From Rhizomys pruinosus (Eukaryota; Chordata; Mammalia; Rodentia; Spalacidae): 64,000 bases of DNA. The translations under genes were made by a program, and so were the position numbers. The DNA lies in assembly GCA_009823505.1 (NCBI GenBank), contig VZQC01005680.1, forward strand, positions 1,663,088-1,727,087, written 5' to 3'. The stretch's first letter is position 1; each line of letters begins with the position of its first letter. Positions 32,994 through 42,530 of the stretch are shown piece by piece. The notes under the pieces were generated by a model. The model did not search any database and had not been told where the DNA came from. It saw nothing but the letters and a program-made list of their open reading frames with translations.

Positions 32994-33465
32994 AGTATAG
33001 GTGCTGTCAGCCGAGCTTCCTAGCTTTGCCTCTCCCTAGGTGTGTCTCCAATGGGGCTCCATAGCCTCATCTGTGAAGTGAAGGTCTAAAGGGCTTAATC
33101 TAAAGGACACTTAATAGTCAGAAAATGTTATTTATTATCTTTCAGCTGTCCCTAGGAACCTCTAGGGACAGACAGAGGCCAGTTGGGACTTGGCTGAGAA
33201 GATGGAGAACATTTCTAACTGTACATATCTTCTGCTTAGTAAAAATAATATGCATTTCTATTGTGGGGATTTCAAACTGATAGTGGAGACCTTGCTGTGT
33301 TTTCCTGACATCCAGCAGGGATGGTCTCATAGGGGAGTCAGTGTAGCTTTCTGAGGTACACTACAACTGTGTCCACTTGAAGGGAATTCATCTAAAAGCA
33401 GTCTCCTCAGACACACATCTAGGCCCCATTATCTCTTCCCGGTTATCTTGGGGGGGGGTACTCAC
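32994..33465. other. Sequence downstream of the STC2-like exon (intron-like)
   Basis: It starts at the donor GTGAGTAC and continues with a G/C run (33451-33458). No repeat is visible until the B1 at 32848-32993. Confidence 0.5.
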
Positions 33466-33677
33466 TCATGCAGTAGTAGGTCCTTGAAATGAATCATCTC
33501 CACTATCACTCCGATGTTCTCCTGGGCAGCCAAGCACAAATCATGTTTGAGGTAACATTCCCGCTGCAGCTGGAACACCATTTCCTTAATGGCTGGGCAC
33601 TTCCTGCTTATGCAGCCAAATCTGTGCCTCAGGGCATGGGCCTTGCACCTCAGGGCATCCTTAATGAACGATTTGCC
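33466..33677 (-). pseudogene. STC2: Orphan stanniocalcin-2 (STC2) exon-3-like gene fragment, intact frame and splice sites
   Basis: This stretch encodes 70 codons plus GA. It begins GKSFIKDALRCKAHALRH, continues FGCISRKCPAI, FQLQRECYLKHDLC and VIVEMIHFKDLL, and ends LLH(E). This is the central cysteine-rich part of stanniocalcin-2, a secreted disulfide-linked glycoprotein hormone that inhibits the pappalysin PAPP-A. Five cysteines, at fragment residues 11, 22, 27, 41 and 48, are kept. The length of 212 nt (phase 0 in, phase 2 out) fits exon 3. A pyrimidine-rich acceptor ends TTATTCTCAG (AG at 33679-33678) and the donor is CATGA|GTGAGTAC (GT at 33465-33464), so it is a genomic copy, not a processed retrocopy. 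A few residues (KEMV, CLAAQ, ENIGV) differ from the mammalian STC2 sequences I remember. No neighbouring STC2 exon was recognised, and the host intron belongs to GALNT17. Either a partial duplication or a misplaced contig is possible, and a functional role is not shown. Confidence 0.85.
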
Positions 33678-33772
33678 CTGAGAATAAAGGACAGCAAAGG
33701 GAGGGAAAGAGAAGAGGAGATTTATCACCAGCCAGGATAATATGTCAGTCATTCTCAGCCTCGCACAGGCAT

Positions 33773-33773
33773 N
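33773..33773. other. Ambiguous base / probable contig join
   Basis: A single n separates the intron flank of the STC2-like exon (ending CGCACAGGCAT) from the first unit of the 53-bp tandem array, which begins exactly at the next base. The abrupt change is consistent with a join between contigs. Confidence 0.7.
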
Positions 33774-34140
33774 TTCTGAACCATTCTCCCAGACCCTCAC
33801 TGGGGGATCCTAGGCAGATTCTCTACTTCTGAACCATTCTCCCAGACCCTCACTGGGGGATCCTAGGCAGATTCTCTATTTCTGAACCATTCTCCCAGAC
33901 CCTCACTGGGGGATCCTAAGCAGATTCTCTACTTCTGAACCATTCTCCCAGACCCTCACTGGGGGATCTTAGGCAGATTCTCTATTTCTGAACCATTCTC
34001 CCAGACCCTCACTGAGAGATCCTAGGCAGATTCTCTACTTCTGAACCATTCTCCCAGACCCTCCCTGGGGGATCCTAGGCAGATTCTCTATTTCTGAACC
34101 ATTCTCCCAGACCCTCCCTGGGGGATCCTAGGTAGATGTC
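33774..34140. repeat. 53-bp tandem array, 7 copies, with 106-bp alternation
   Basis: TTCTGAACCATTCTCCCAGA begins units at 33774, 33827, 33880, 33933, 33986, 34039 and 34092, an exact period of 53 bp. The last bases before each new unit alternate CTAC, CTAT, CTAC, CTAT, CTAC, CTAT, so the working repeat is a 106-bp dimer. On the minus strand the unit reads like a decayed tRNA A-box head (TGGTTCAGAAGTAGAG) followed by ATCCCCCAGTGAGGG. The array starts right at the ambiguous base. Confidence 0.93.
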
Positions 34141-34315
34141 CTGTCACTGAACCACACCTCAGTGCTCACTAAGGATTCTGGGTAGTACTGGACCACTGAG
34201 CTATCCTCTAGCCCCTCACTGGGGAATTCGTGCTAGATGCTCTACCACTAAGCCACATTTCCAACCCCTCACTGGGGGATTCCAGGCAGGTGCTCTACCA
34301 CTGACCTATATTACA
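34141..34315 (-). mobile_element. Three diverged tRNA-head modules next to the 53-bp array
   Basis: On the minus strand, modules of the type GGTAGAGCACCTGCCTGGAA plus CCCCCAGTGAGGGG continue beyond the homogeneous array at lower similarity. These look like the ancestral form from which the 53-bp array expanded. Confidence 0.7.
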
Positions 34316-34344
34316 AGTACTTTTTGTACTTTTAAAATTCTGAG

Positions 34345-34564
34345 TCTAGGGGCTGGAGGGATGGCCTAGCGATTAAGAGTGCCAACCACTCTTGCAGAGG
34401 ACCCGGGTTCGATCCCCAGCACCCACATGGCAGCCGAGAACCATCTGAAACTCAAATTCCAGGAGAACTCCAGTTCCAGGGGAATCCGACACCCTCTTCT
34501 GACCTCCGCGGCATTGCATGACACGGGTGCACAAACCTGCATGCAGACAGTACATTCATACATA

Positions 34565-34603
<39 letters not shown>
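34345..34603 (+). mobile_element. B2 SINE (long form) with (AATA)n tail
   Basis: Full head GGCTGGAGGGATGGCCTAGC, B box GGGTTCGATCC, 18-nt duplication and about ten AAAT units. AATTCTGAG lies on both sides. Confidence 0.92.
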
Positions 34604-34609
<6 letters not shown>

Positions 34610-35049
34610 CTGAGACTAAGTTATGTAGCCTGGGCTTAAACTCACTCTGGAGCCTGTCTGAGCCTAGGAATTGGCTCAGCCTCCCTAGTTCCTGAATGAC
34701 AACCCTCCAATCCTGGCAAAGGAATGATTTAAAGGGGAATAAGAATGGTATCAAGAGGAGTGCTTCATCTCCCAGAAGAAACTGCTCACACTGCCAAGCG
34801 CGGCCCAAAGCCCCATGTGATCAGGGCAGGGAAGCAGACACTGGCTCCAATAAGGAGAAAGTACCTACTGATTTTTCCTGAGTGATATGGTGTGATGTGC
34901 CAAGAACAAAGGATTGTATCCTACCAGAGCATAACTTACCATATAGATGCTGGTGAGAAACTTAAACGGAACCGCTGGTAGTTAACACACAGTATTGATA
35001 TGTATGCTGAATTTAAAAAGACAACATAAAAATAAAACGCTCAGGGTGG

Positions 35050-35465
35050 GAGCCTGGAGAGATGGCTCAGTCATTAAGAGTACTTACTGCTCTTGCGGAA
35101 GACCCAGGTTCAGTTTGTAGCCCCCACGTGGTGGTTGACAACCACTTGTAACTCCGGTTTCAGGGGGATCCCACACCCTCTCCTGGCCTCTATGGGCACT
35201 GCACGCATATGCGTATTTGAATACATGTAGGCAAACACACATTTAAAATAAAATAAAACAAATATTTAAAAATAAAATAATCATGGCTGGCAAGATGGCT
35301 CAGTGGTTAAAGGCACCTGTCGCCAAGCCTGGCAGCCTGAATTCTATCTTTGATACCCACGTTTGAAGGAGAGAGGCAACCTGCAAGTTGTCTTTTGACT
35401 CCCACATTCGGCCATTTATGTGTGTGCCATCCACATATACACCGGTAAATAAATATAATTTTTAA
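35050..35465 (+). mobile_element. Two B3/B2-like SINEs
   Basis: 35050-35275 (GCCTGGAGAGATGGCTCAGTC) and 35283-35460 (GGCTGGCAAGATGGCTCAGTG), both with A-rich tails. Confidence 0.78.
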
Positions 35466-36520
35466 CAATTGAAAATGTGGCAATGGAAAGATTCACATTC
35501 CCCCTCCCAATTATATCTGATTTAGGGTTGCCATATTTATTCTGTTCCTCCCTCAGACCAGCTGGACCTGGGCACAGCACAATCCCAAGATGGGACCAGT
35601 CTGACCTCTTTAGAAGGATGTCTATAAACATCGTCATAATAAAAAAAGAACTAATTATGTTTTACATCAGGGAGGAAATAAAAAGACAGACGATTAGCTT
35701 GTTTGCATTATTGGACCTTAGTGTAAAGTCTCCATTTAAAAGGAGCAAGGCCAACAAATCTGCCTCTGGTGAGCATGTCTGCAGTGTTTATTTTTCCAAT
35801 TATATTTGCTTTTTTCATATGTTCACATTTTTCCTTCAAAGAATATTCATTACTTTTAAGATCTGAAAACAAAATTATTAGGCTGGAAAAAGGAATGTTT
35901 TAATCAAACTTGAAACAGAAGGTAAGTGAGATTAACAATATGAATGTTCAAAAATATATTTGAGGTGAAAAAATATGCTTTTAAGATAAAAAGGACGTTA
36001 CATGATGGTGAGAATTATCGCTAATCAGACAGGCACACACATCAAATCTATAGCTATGGAAAAACCTGACGACAAGATACAGAGATCAAACATTATTAAG
36101 AATCTATGAAGAAGCAGTGATGGTAAGAAATGTTAAAACACCATTATCACAGAGACTTAAGAAAATAAACCCAGAGTCTATCTAAATGTACAAAATTGAT
36201 ATCTGGCAGGAATTCAATTCCATGATTACAGCGTGTGGGGTCTTTTCAAGAAGATACAAGACATTTACAAAACTTGTTAATTACTAATACGAATAGTATC
36301 TTGAGAAAACAAGAACAACAGAAAAGCTCTCAATTATTCTATTGAATGGGAATGGATTTCTTTTCTAGGCTGGGGAAAATATTGAGACTTGAGCAAGGGA
36401 ACCAGGAGGAAGCAGTATTAGTATTATTAATACGTCAACTCTGGTCCGCTAGATCATCAATGGTAAGAAAGGACAAGAAACGGACCTTGTGAGCTGACTG
36501 ACCAAACACTTCCTGCTTGT
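35465..36520. other. Longest repeat-poor stretch (about 1 kb), candidate conserved non-coding element
   Basis: AT-rich sequence without SINE, LTR or microsatellite, for example CATTTAAAAGGAGCAAGGCC, TTTTCCAATTATATTTGC and TGTTAATTACTAATACG. Such a long gap is exceptional here. No exon is recognised. Confidence 0.45.
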
Positions 36521-36544
36521 CTCCCTCTCCACTAATCATCTTTT

Positions 36545-36573
36545 TCCTTAAGAACTTATTTATTAATTACATT

Positions 36574-36623
<50 letters not shown>

Positions 36624-36780
36624 TGTGAGTGCAGTACCCACAGAGGCCAGGAGAGGGTGTCAGATCTCCTGGAGCTGGGGTCATGACGATTATGAACCAC
36701 CTGCCCTGGGTGCTGGGAACTGAACTCAGGTCCTCTGCAAGAGCAAACAGTGTTCTTTCTTAACTGCCAAGCATCCCCCT
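36545..36780 (-). mobile_element. B3 SINE, antisense, with (GT)n
   Basis: AACTTATTTATTAATTAC, (GT)n, ACAGAGGCCAGGAGAGGGTG and a damaged end TGCCAAGCATCCCC. Confidence 0.75.
36577..36622. repeat. (GT)n microsatellite
   Basis: About 22 GT units. Confidence 0.95.
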
Positions 36781-36931
36781 CCCCCTTTTAAGATTCAGTC
36801 ATATTCAGCTGGATCCGATGCAACAACTGAAGTGGGACCTTCGGCACACTCTCGTGGAGCTCCACCCTGGGATTCAACTTCTCTTGCTCACAACAGCCAT
36901 GTCTGCAGATACCTTCCACATTCTCACTTTC

Positions 36932-37355
36932 TGTGCTGATTAGCTTTAAATGTCAACTTGATCCCTCCTGGAATCACCTGGGAGGAGAGTGTGAGTAAGG
37001 GATTATTCAGATCAGGTTGACCTGTGGGCATGTCTATGGGGGATTGTCTTGATTGTTAATTGTCATGGGAAGACTCAGTTTGAATGTATCCAGCATTTCA
37101 TAGGCTGGGGCCTGAACAGTGTAAGAGCGAAGAGAGCTAGCTGAGCAGAGAGAGAGCATGCAGGCATCGAGGTGCATTCATTTCTCCCCACCCTTGACTG
37201 TCCATGTGGTGTGGCCCGCTGTCTGTCTCTGTGACGTCCCTCGAGTGGCAGACTATAACAACATGGAATCATGAGCTAAGTGAGCCCTTCCCACTCCTGG
37301 GTTGCTTTTTTGTTGGGGTGTTTGACCACAGTTACAGAAATGAAAAAGGAACACA
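36932..37355 (+). mobile_element. MaLR (ORR1-like) LTR
   Basis: TGTGCTGATTAGCTTTAAATG and TCAACTTGATCCC at the start, TGGGGGATTGTCTTGATTG in the middle, and a degraded CAGTTACAGAAATGAAAAAGG end. Confidence 0.75.
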
Positions 37356-37573
37356 CTCCACACCCAGCCGGTGTTCCATTGGCCTCCCAAATGAACTACT
37401 TGTGCTCACATCTTTGTTTCTAGTCTGTTTCTTGGGGAGAACCCAAGCCACCTGAAGAATCCACCAAGTGCCTGGCCTGAACCAGAGACCTTTGCTGTCT
37501 CCTGTCTAGCTGGAATTCTGGCTCAGACTGACTTGGCTTCCTAGTCATCTCCTCTAAGTTGGCTTATAGTGAT

Positions 37574-37576
37574 GTG

Positions 37577-37622
<46 letters not shown>

Positions 37623-37629
37623 GGGGGGG
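37574..37629. repeat. (GT)n microsatellite with G run
   Basis: About 22 GT units followed by GGGGGGG. Confidence 0.95.
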
Positions 37630-37734
37630 TCGTCTCGGCTCTCTGGGTCTTCTAGCTCTTCAGTGTGTCACCTGCAGCCAGTTAGAGGAGGGCCTCTGCC
37701 TGGTCTGCCCCACCTCTACCAGGCTCCCTCCCTG

Positions 37735-38108
37735 GCTGGGTGTCTTAGTTTCCTTTCTGTGGCAAAATATCATGACAAGAACAACTTGGGGAAGAGTTCA
37801 TGTCGGCTCACGGTGGCAGGTTAGCCTGTCATCGTGAGGAAGTCAAGGTAGGAGCTGGAAGCAGCCATTACACTGCAGTCAGTAACATGGAGAGTGCACG
37901 TGTGCATGCTTAGACGGAGCGCACCTTCCCTCCTCTTCCACAGTCCAGGCCTAGGGAATGATGCTTCCAACAGTGGGCTGGATCTTCCCATCAGTGCAGC
38001 CTATCAAGACAATCCCCCCAGACAAACTTGGTCTAGACAATCTCTCACTGAGACTCTCTTCCCAGGTGATTCTAGATCGCATCAAGTTGACAAAATTAAC
38101 CATCACAT
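37735..38108 (-). mobile_element. MaLR (ORR1-like) LTR, antisense
   Basis: GTCTTAGTTTCCTTTCTGTGG, then CAACTTGGGGAAGAG and finally ATCAAGTTGACAAAATTAACC are the reverse of the LTR. Confidence 0.75.
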
Positions 38109-38109
38109 G

Positions 38110-38535
38110 AGGTTGAGAGTCACTGAGGGCTGACAACCCTCTGTGCTCTGTGAACTTAAGCTCTACCCTGCATGAAGCCCAGATGGGCAAGATAAGACAG
38201 CATAGCCTGCTGATACATTCTTCACTGGGCAGCAGGGTGCCTGTGTCACACACGGCAAGAATCACGGTGGGATGCGGGCACAAGCGAGCCATTAGCTACC
38301 CAATGGACAGAGTGTTGGAGGCAGAGGTTCAACAAGCTCTGAACATTCTGCTGAAGCCAGAGGTCTACAGCAGGTGTACAAGGAGGATGCAGAAGAGGGG
38401 TTCATGGACCAAACCAGGGGGAGACTGCTGGAAGACTCTGATATTGGACCTGGAAGGATCTCCCCCTGCCAAGGTCACCATCAGGCTTAGGACAGGCTAT
38501 AGCTAATAAAATGGTATAAGATGAAGGAGCAAGAC
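38110..38535. other. Unclassified sequence, possible old repeat
   Basis: A 118-codon open frame at 38150-38506 lacks recognisable domains or splice borders. Confidence 0.35.
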
Positions 38536-38539
38536 AGGA

Positions 38540-38765
38540 CACTGGGGATGTGGCTCCATTGCAGAGTGCTTGCCTAACATGCATCAAGCCCTGGGTTCCA
38601 TCCCCAGCAATGCATAACCCAGTTATGGTAGTAACAGCTTATAATCCCAATACTTGAGAGGAAGAAGCAGTATGAGGAGTTCAAGGTCATCCTCAGCTAT
38701 ATACGGAGTTTCGAGGCCAGCCTGGGCTACACGAAATTCTGACCCCACCCCCAAAAGCAAGATAA
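38540..38765 (+). mobile_element. ID/B1 dimeric SINE
   Basis: GGGGATGTGGCTCCATTGC with GGGTTCCATCCCCAGCA is a whole ID-type head and B box; TTATAATCCCAATACTTGAG and GAGGCCAGCCTGGGCTACAC are the B1 half. Confidence 0.8.
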
Positions 38766-39204
38766 AGGGAGAAAAATAAGGGTATTAAAATCCATGCTGT
38801 GACCAATTTTTCTATACGAGAGGCCCCAAAGAGGACAGATTCCAGGACCCAGGAGCCCTGTTCACCAGGCCCTTGAGGATAATTAGCAGCTCAGGAGACA
38901 GGAGGGAACCTCAGCTGCTGATCTGATCTGACCTGAAACCCTGAAGATGATCAGGCTATAGCCTGGATCCCAGGGAGCTCAGCTTCCTCCCAGGCCAAGA
39001 GCCCCTGGTAGGGCTCCCTTCTATGCAGCCTGCTGAGATCAGGAGGGTTAGTCTACGCCACATCCTGTGGCATCTTGGAAGATAAGCCACCTTGGTCTTT
39101 AGAGCAGGCTGATCCAATGGTTGTCATAGCTGTCCTGAGCTTGAGGAGGCATCACCCTCAGCGAGCACAGTGAATTTTATACACTATGATCTGATCCAAG
39201 ATCA

Positions 39205-39410
39205 GGATTCTGGGGCTAGAGGGATGGCTCAATGGTTTAGAGGACTGGGTACTTTTGCAAGGACCCAGGCTAGTTCCTAGCAGCTGACAACCATCCATAA
39301 CCCCAGTTTCAGGGGATCCTGTGCCCTCTTCTGACCTCTGTGGGGATTGTACAACATGGGTGCACTTACATATATGCAGACAATACACTCATCTACATAA
39401 AATAAAAATA
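39205..39410 (+). mobile_element. B3/B2-like SINE
   Basis: GGGGCTAGAGGGATGGCTC to ATAAAATAAAAATAA. Confidence 0.78.
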
Positions 39411-39549
39411 ATTTATAGGTTTAATAGAGCAAGATTCTCAATGCCTTCCTCTATGACAATGGCTCAAGGCAATTTTGTCTGTTGGTATCTCAGGACCTCC
39501 TGGGTGTTTGTAATGACCTCTCAATATATGCTTGCTTTCTAATTTTATT

Positions 39550-39752
39550 TAAAGATTTCTTTTTATTGAATGTGTGTGTTTATGCATATGTGCATGTGTG
39601 AGTGCCTGTGGAGGCAGGAAGGGGCATCAGATCCCCTAAAGCTGGAGTTACAGGAAGTTGTGAGCCACCCAGACTGGCTGCTGGGAACTGAACACCAGTC
39701 TTTTCAAGAGCAGTACATACTCTTAATCGCTGAGCTACCTCTCTAGGCCTTT
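39550..39752 (-). mobile_element. B3 SINE, antisense
   Basis: GCCTGTGGAGGCAGGAAGGGG to CGCTGAGCTACCTCTCTAGGCC. Confidence 0.78.
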
Positions 39753-39870
39753 ACATTCCCTATGTTAACTGACCCATTGCCTCTAGGAGTACTGAAATCC
39801 AAACACCTACCAAAGCTGCTTATTTTCACCCACCATCATTTAGGGTCCAGTGACCCAGTGGGGGAATTCT

Positions 39871-40116
39871 TTTTTTTTAACTTAAAAAAAAAATTTTTTT
39901 ATTTTATTTATTTTCATATGTGTATGAATGTACTGTCTGCATGTAGGTTTGTGCACCTGTGTTGTGCAATGCTGCGGAAGTCAGAAGAGGGCGTTGGACT
40001 CCCCTGGAACTGGAGTTAAAGATGGCTCTTAGCCGCCATGTGGGTGCTGGGGATTGAACCCGGGTCCTCTGCAAGAGCAGTTGGCACTCTTAACTGCTAG
40101 GCCATCTCTCCAGCCC
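39871..40116 (-). mobile_element. B2 SINE (short form), antisense, 15-bp target duplication
   Basis: CAGTGGGGGAATTCT is present at 39856-39870 and 40117-40131. The reversed B box ATTGAACCCGGGTCC is intact. Confidence 0.93.
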
Positions 40117-40139
40117 CAGTGGGGGAATTCTAATATACA

Positions 40140-40487
40140 ATGTGTTCCTAGGACAGAGTTGTGTATGTGTTTGTGTGTATATGTTTGTAGGTGTTCTTGT
40201 GTGTGTGTGCATATGCACACGCATGTGAAGATGGGAAGTCTAGAGCAGGTGTCTTCCTCAATCACTCTCTACCTTTACATTTGAGTCAGGGTCTCTCAAT
40301 TAACCTGGGACATGATGATTCAGGTGGACTGGCTGGCCAGTTAGCTCAGGGATCAACCTGTCTTTGCCTCCCCAACACTGGGGTTACAGGTATACACCTC
40401 GGTGCCTGGCTTTTTAGGTAGGCTCTGGGATCAAAGTCATGCTTTCATGGCTGGTTCTCTGTTGACTGAGTCACTTCCCCAGCCCAC
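40140..40487 (-). mobile_element. B4 SINE, antisense
   Basis: GAGTCAGGGTCTCTCAATTAACC, CCAACACTGGGGTTACAGG and TTGACTGAGTCACTTCCCC. Confidence 0.7.
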
Positions 40488-40835
40488 CTGGAACTCACTA
40501 TATAGGCTAAGCTGGCCTCTGTTTAACAGAGATCCACTTGCCTTTGCCTCCCGAGTGCTAGGATTAAAGGCGTGCACCATTACACCTGCATTATCTTTTT
40601 TACTTACATCTTAGAAAAGATAATGGTAGGAGGCAGGTGAGCCCTTCTTCATGTTCTTAAGGTGATATGAAAAAAGAAATTAATCTAGATTCAAACCCAC
40701 TACTTACTCTTGTTTGTATATATTTTTCAATAGGGTCTCAGTATGTGTCCCAGACTGGCATACAAGTCCTCCTAACTTAGCCTCCTGAGTGCTGGGACTA
40801 GAGGTGTGTATTACCACACTTGAACACCCCCAGCA
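40488..40835 (-). mobile_element. Two B1 SINEs, antisense
   Basis: 40488-40595 has CACCTGGAACTCACTATATAG to TTAAAGGCGTGCACC; 40718-40830 has AATAGGGTCTCAGTATGTG to GAGGTGTGTATTACCAC. Confidence 0.8.
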
Positions 40836-40873
40836 ATTTTATTTTTTGAATTTTTTTCTGTGTATGCAAGTAA

Positions 40874-40875
40874 GT

Positions 40876-40919
<44 letters not shown>
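40874..40919. repeat. (GT)n microsatellite
   Basis: About 20 GT units. Confidence 0.95.
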
Positions 40920-40922
<3 letters not shown>

Positions 40923-40992
40923 GGCTACAGGACAACCCAGGGTGTCATTACTAAGGCATGATTCACCTTGGTTATTTATTTATTTATATCTA

Positions 40993-41140
40993 TTTGGTCT
41001 TTTTGACACAGGGTCTCCCTCTAGTACCAGGTGGCCTGGAGCTCGCTATGTAGACCAGGCTGGCCTTGACCTCACAGAGATCCACCTGCCTCTGCCTCCT
41101 GAGTGCTAGGATTAAAGGCATATGTCACCATGCCTGGCCT
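40993..41140 (-). mobile_element. B1 SINE, antisense
   Basis: GTCTTTTTGACACAGGGTCTC to TATGTCACCATGCCTGGCC. Confidence 0.9.
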
Positions 41141-41267
41141 CACCTCGGTTTTTAAAACAGAATCTCTCCTTGGCCTGGAGCTCAATTATTAGGGTAGTGG
41201 AGCTAGGATCCTCCTGCCTCTGCCTCCCTGGTGCTGTGGTTATAAGCTCCCAATACTACCATACACC

Positions 41268-41340
41268 TTGAGACTCTCTTCTCAAGTGATTATGGGTTGG
41301 GTCAAATTGAAAATGAAAAATCTAACCAACACAGAGCCCT
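41268..41340 (-). mobile_element. MaLR LTR 5'-end remnant, antisense
   Basis: GAGACTCTCTTCTCAAGTGA and GGGTCAAATTGAAAATG match the LTR's first 70 bp in reverse. It ends about 170 bp from the GALNT17 exon donor. Confidence 0.5.
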
Positions 41341-41509
41341 GGAAAACATAAACAGTAGTTCACCAATGTCTACTTGGACCTCCTTTCAAACCTCTCCTTT
41401 GCCTGATGTAGTCCAGGGAACAGGAGCCATGGACACAGGGTTCCCTCAGGAGCAGAAGTGACATTTCCATCTGCTGGCCCAGCGGCCTGTGGGTCATGCA
41501 TCCCCATAC

Positions 41510-41676
41510 CTTCATCACTGTTGTCATCCACCAGGATGATCTCCTTCAGCAAGTGTGTAGGTGTGTGATTGACAGCACTGTGGACCGACCGCAGGATCAC
41601 TGACAGGGCCTCGTTCACGAAGATGAAGATGATGGAGATTTGGGGCAGCTCCTTAGAGTATTTGAGCTCCTTACAC
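41510..41676 (-). CDS. GALNT17: GALNT17 internal coding exon, start of the catalytic domain
   Basis: This 167-bp exon has 1 nt completing a codon, 55 codons and 1 nt opening a Glu codon. The peptide starts CKELKYSKELPQISI, continues FIFVNEALSVILRSVHS and ends EIILVDDNSDE. The pattern of PQ(I/V)SIIF, NE..S.L.R.V.S and ILVDD.S is the beginning of glycosyltransferase subdomain A in all GALNTs, where the DD pair of the ILVDD strand contacts uridine. The acceptor follows a strong pyrimidine tract ending CCCTTCCTCAG (AG at 41678-41677). The donor is GAAG|GTATGG (GT at 41509-41508). The upstream exon, which should carry the stem-proximal part, is not within the remaining 22 kb. The following intron is 31,098 bp and contains the orphan STC2-like exon. 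In a protein of about 600 residues I place the three exons very roughly at residues 145-330. Confidence 0.93.
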
Positions 41677-41725
41677 CTGAGGAAGGGAAAACGAGAAGGC
41701 TGTCAGAGCGAGCAAGAAGGCACAT

Positions 41726-41892
41726 GAGGGGCTGGAGAGATAGCTCAGTGGTTAAGAGTGCTTGCTGCTCCTACAGAGGACCCCAGGTTGTTCCTAGAAC
41801 CCACAGTGGGTGGCTCACAACCACTTGTATCTCCAGCTCCCAAGGGATCTGATGTTCTAGGCTCCATGGGCATCTGTGTACATGTGGTGTAC

Positions 41893-41928
<36 letters not shown>
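41726..41928 (+). mobile_element. B3 SINE with (CA)n tail
   Basis: GAGGGGCTGGAGAGATAGCTC head; the tail is CA repeats at 41895-41930. It begins 50 bp upstream of the GALNT17 exon acceptor. Confidence 0.8.
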
Positions 41929-41931
<3 letters not shown>

Positions 41932-41942
41932 TACATATCTTT

Positions 41943-42195
41943 GTTTAATTTTTTTACAATTTTATTTACTTCTGTATGTGTATGAATGTACTGTCTGCAT
42001 GCAAGTTTGTGTACCCATGTCATGCAATGCCGCGGAGGTCAGAAGAGGGTGTCGGATTCCCCTGGAACTGGAGTTCTCCTGGAATTGGAGTTTCAGACGG
42101 TTCTCGGCTGCCATGTGGGTGCTGGAGATCGAACTTCAGTCCTCTGTAAGAGCAGTTGGCGCTCTTAACTGCTAGGCCATCTCTCCAGCCCCAAT
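41943..42195 (-). mobile_element. B2 SINE (long form), antisense, with target duplication
   Basis: AAATACATATCTTT flanks it at 41929-41942 and 42196-42209. The insertion is directly after a (CA)n tract, within the B3 tail upstream of the GALNT17 exon. Confidence 0.92.
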
Positions 42196-42309
42196 AAATA
42201 CATATCTTTTAAAAGAAGGCCTACAATACATAGCTGAACATGAATGATTTTTGCTCACTGCGCACCAGAATAAACCATCACTCTTCCTTGCCTTGGATCC
42301 CTTCTCTCT

Positions 42310-42530
42310 CTCCTCTTGGTCTTTATTTGAAACAAGCTCTTCTGTGGCCCAGGCTGGTCTCGAACTTATCATGTAGCCAAGGATCATCCCCTTGCCTCTT
42401 CCTCCCTAGTGCTGTGACTACAGGTATGCACCACCATGACTGACTTACACAGTGCTGGGGATGGAACCCAGGGTTTCATGCAGGTTAGACAAACTCTCTA
42501 CCAACTATGCTATACCCCAGCCCTCTCTTG
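42310..42530 (-). mobile_element. ID/B1 dimeric SINE, antisense
   Basis: TGGCCCAGGCTGGTCTCGAAC, then GGGGATGGAACCCAGGGTTTC and CTCTACCAACTATGC. Confidence 0.75.

Noticed and set aside
33466..33677. STC1 rather than STC2 as the source
   Set aside because: The peptide has SRKCPAI, QLQRECYLKHDLC and VIVEMIHFKDLL, which are STC2 features; STC1 differs strongly across this exon.
33466..33677. Processed retrogene of STC2
   Set aside because: Intron-type acceptor and donor directly border the exon and no other exon is joined to it.
2262..34315. tRNA genes
   Set aside because: A-box and B-box motifs are those of SINE heads (B2, ID, B3); none can be completed to a cloverleaf with a plausible anticodon arm and acceptor stem.
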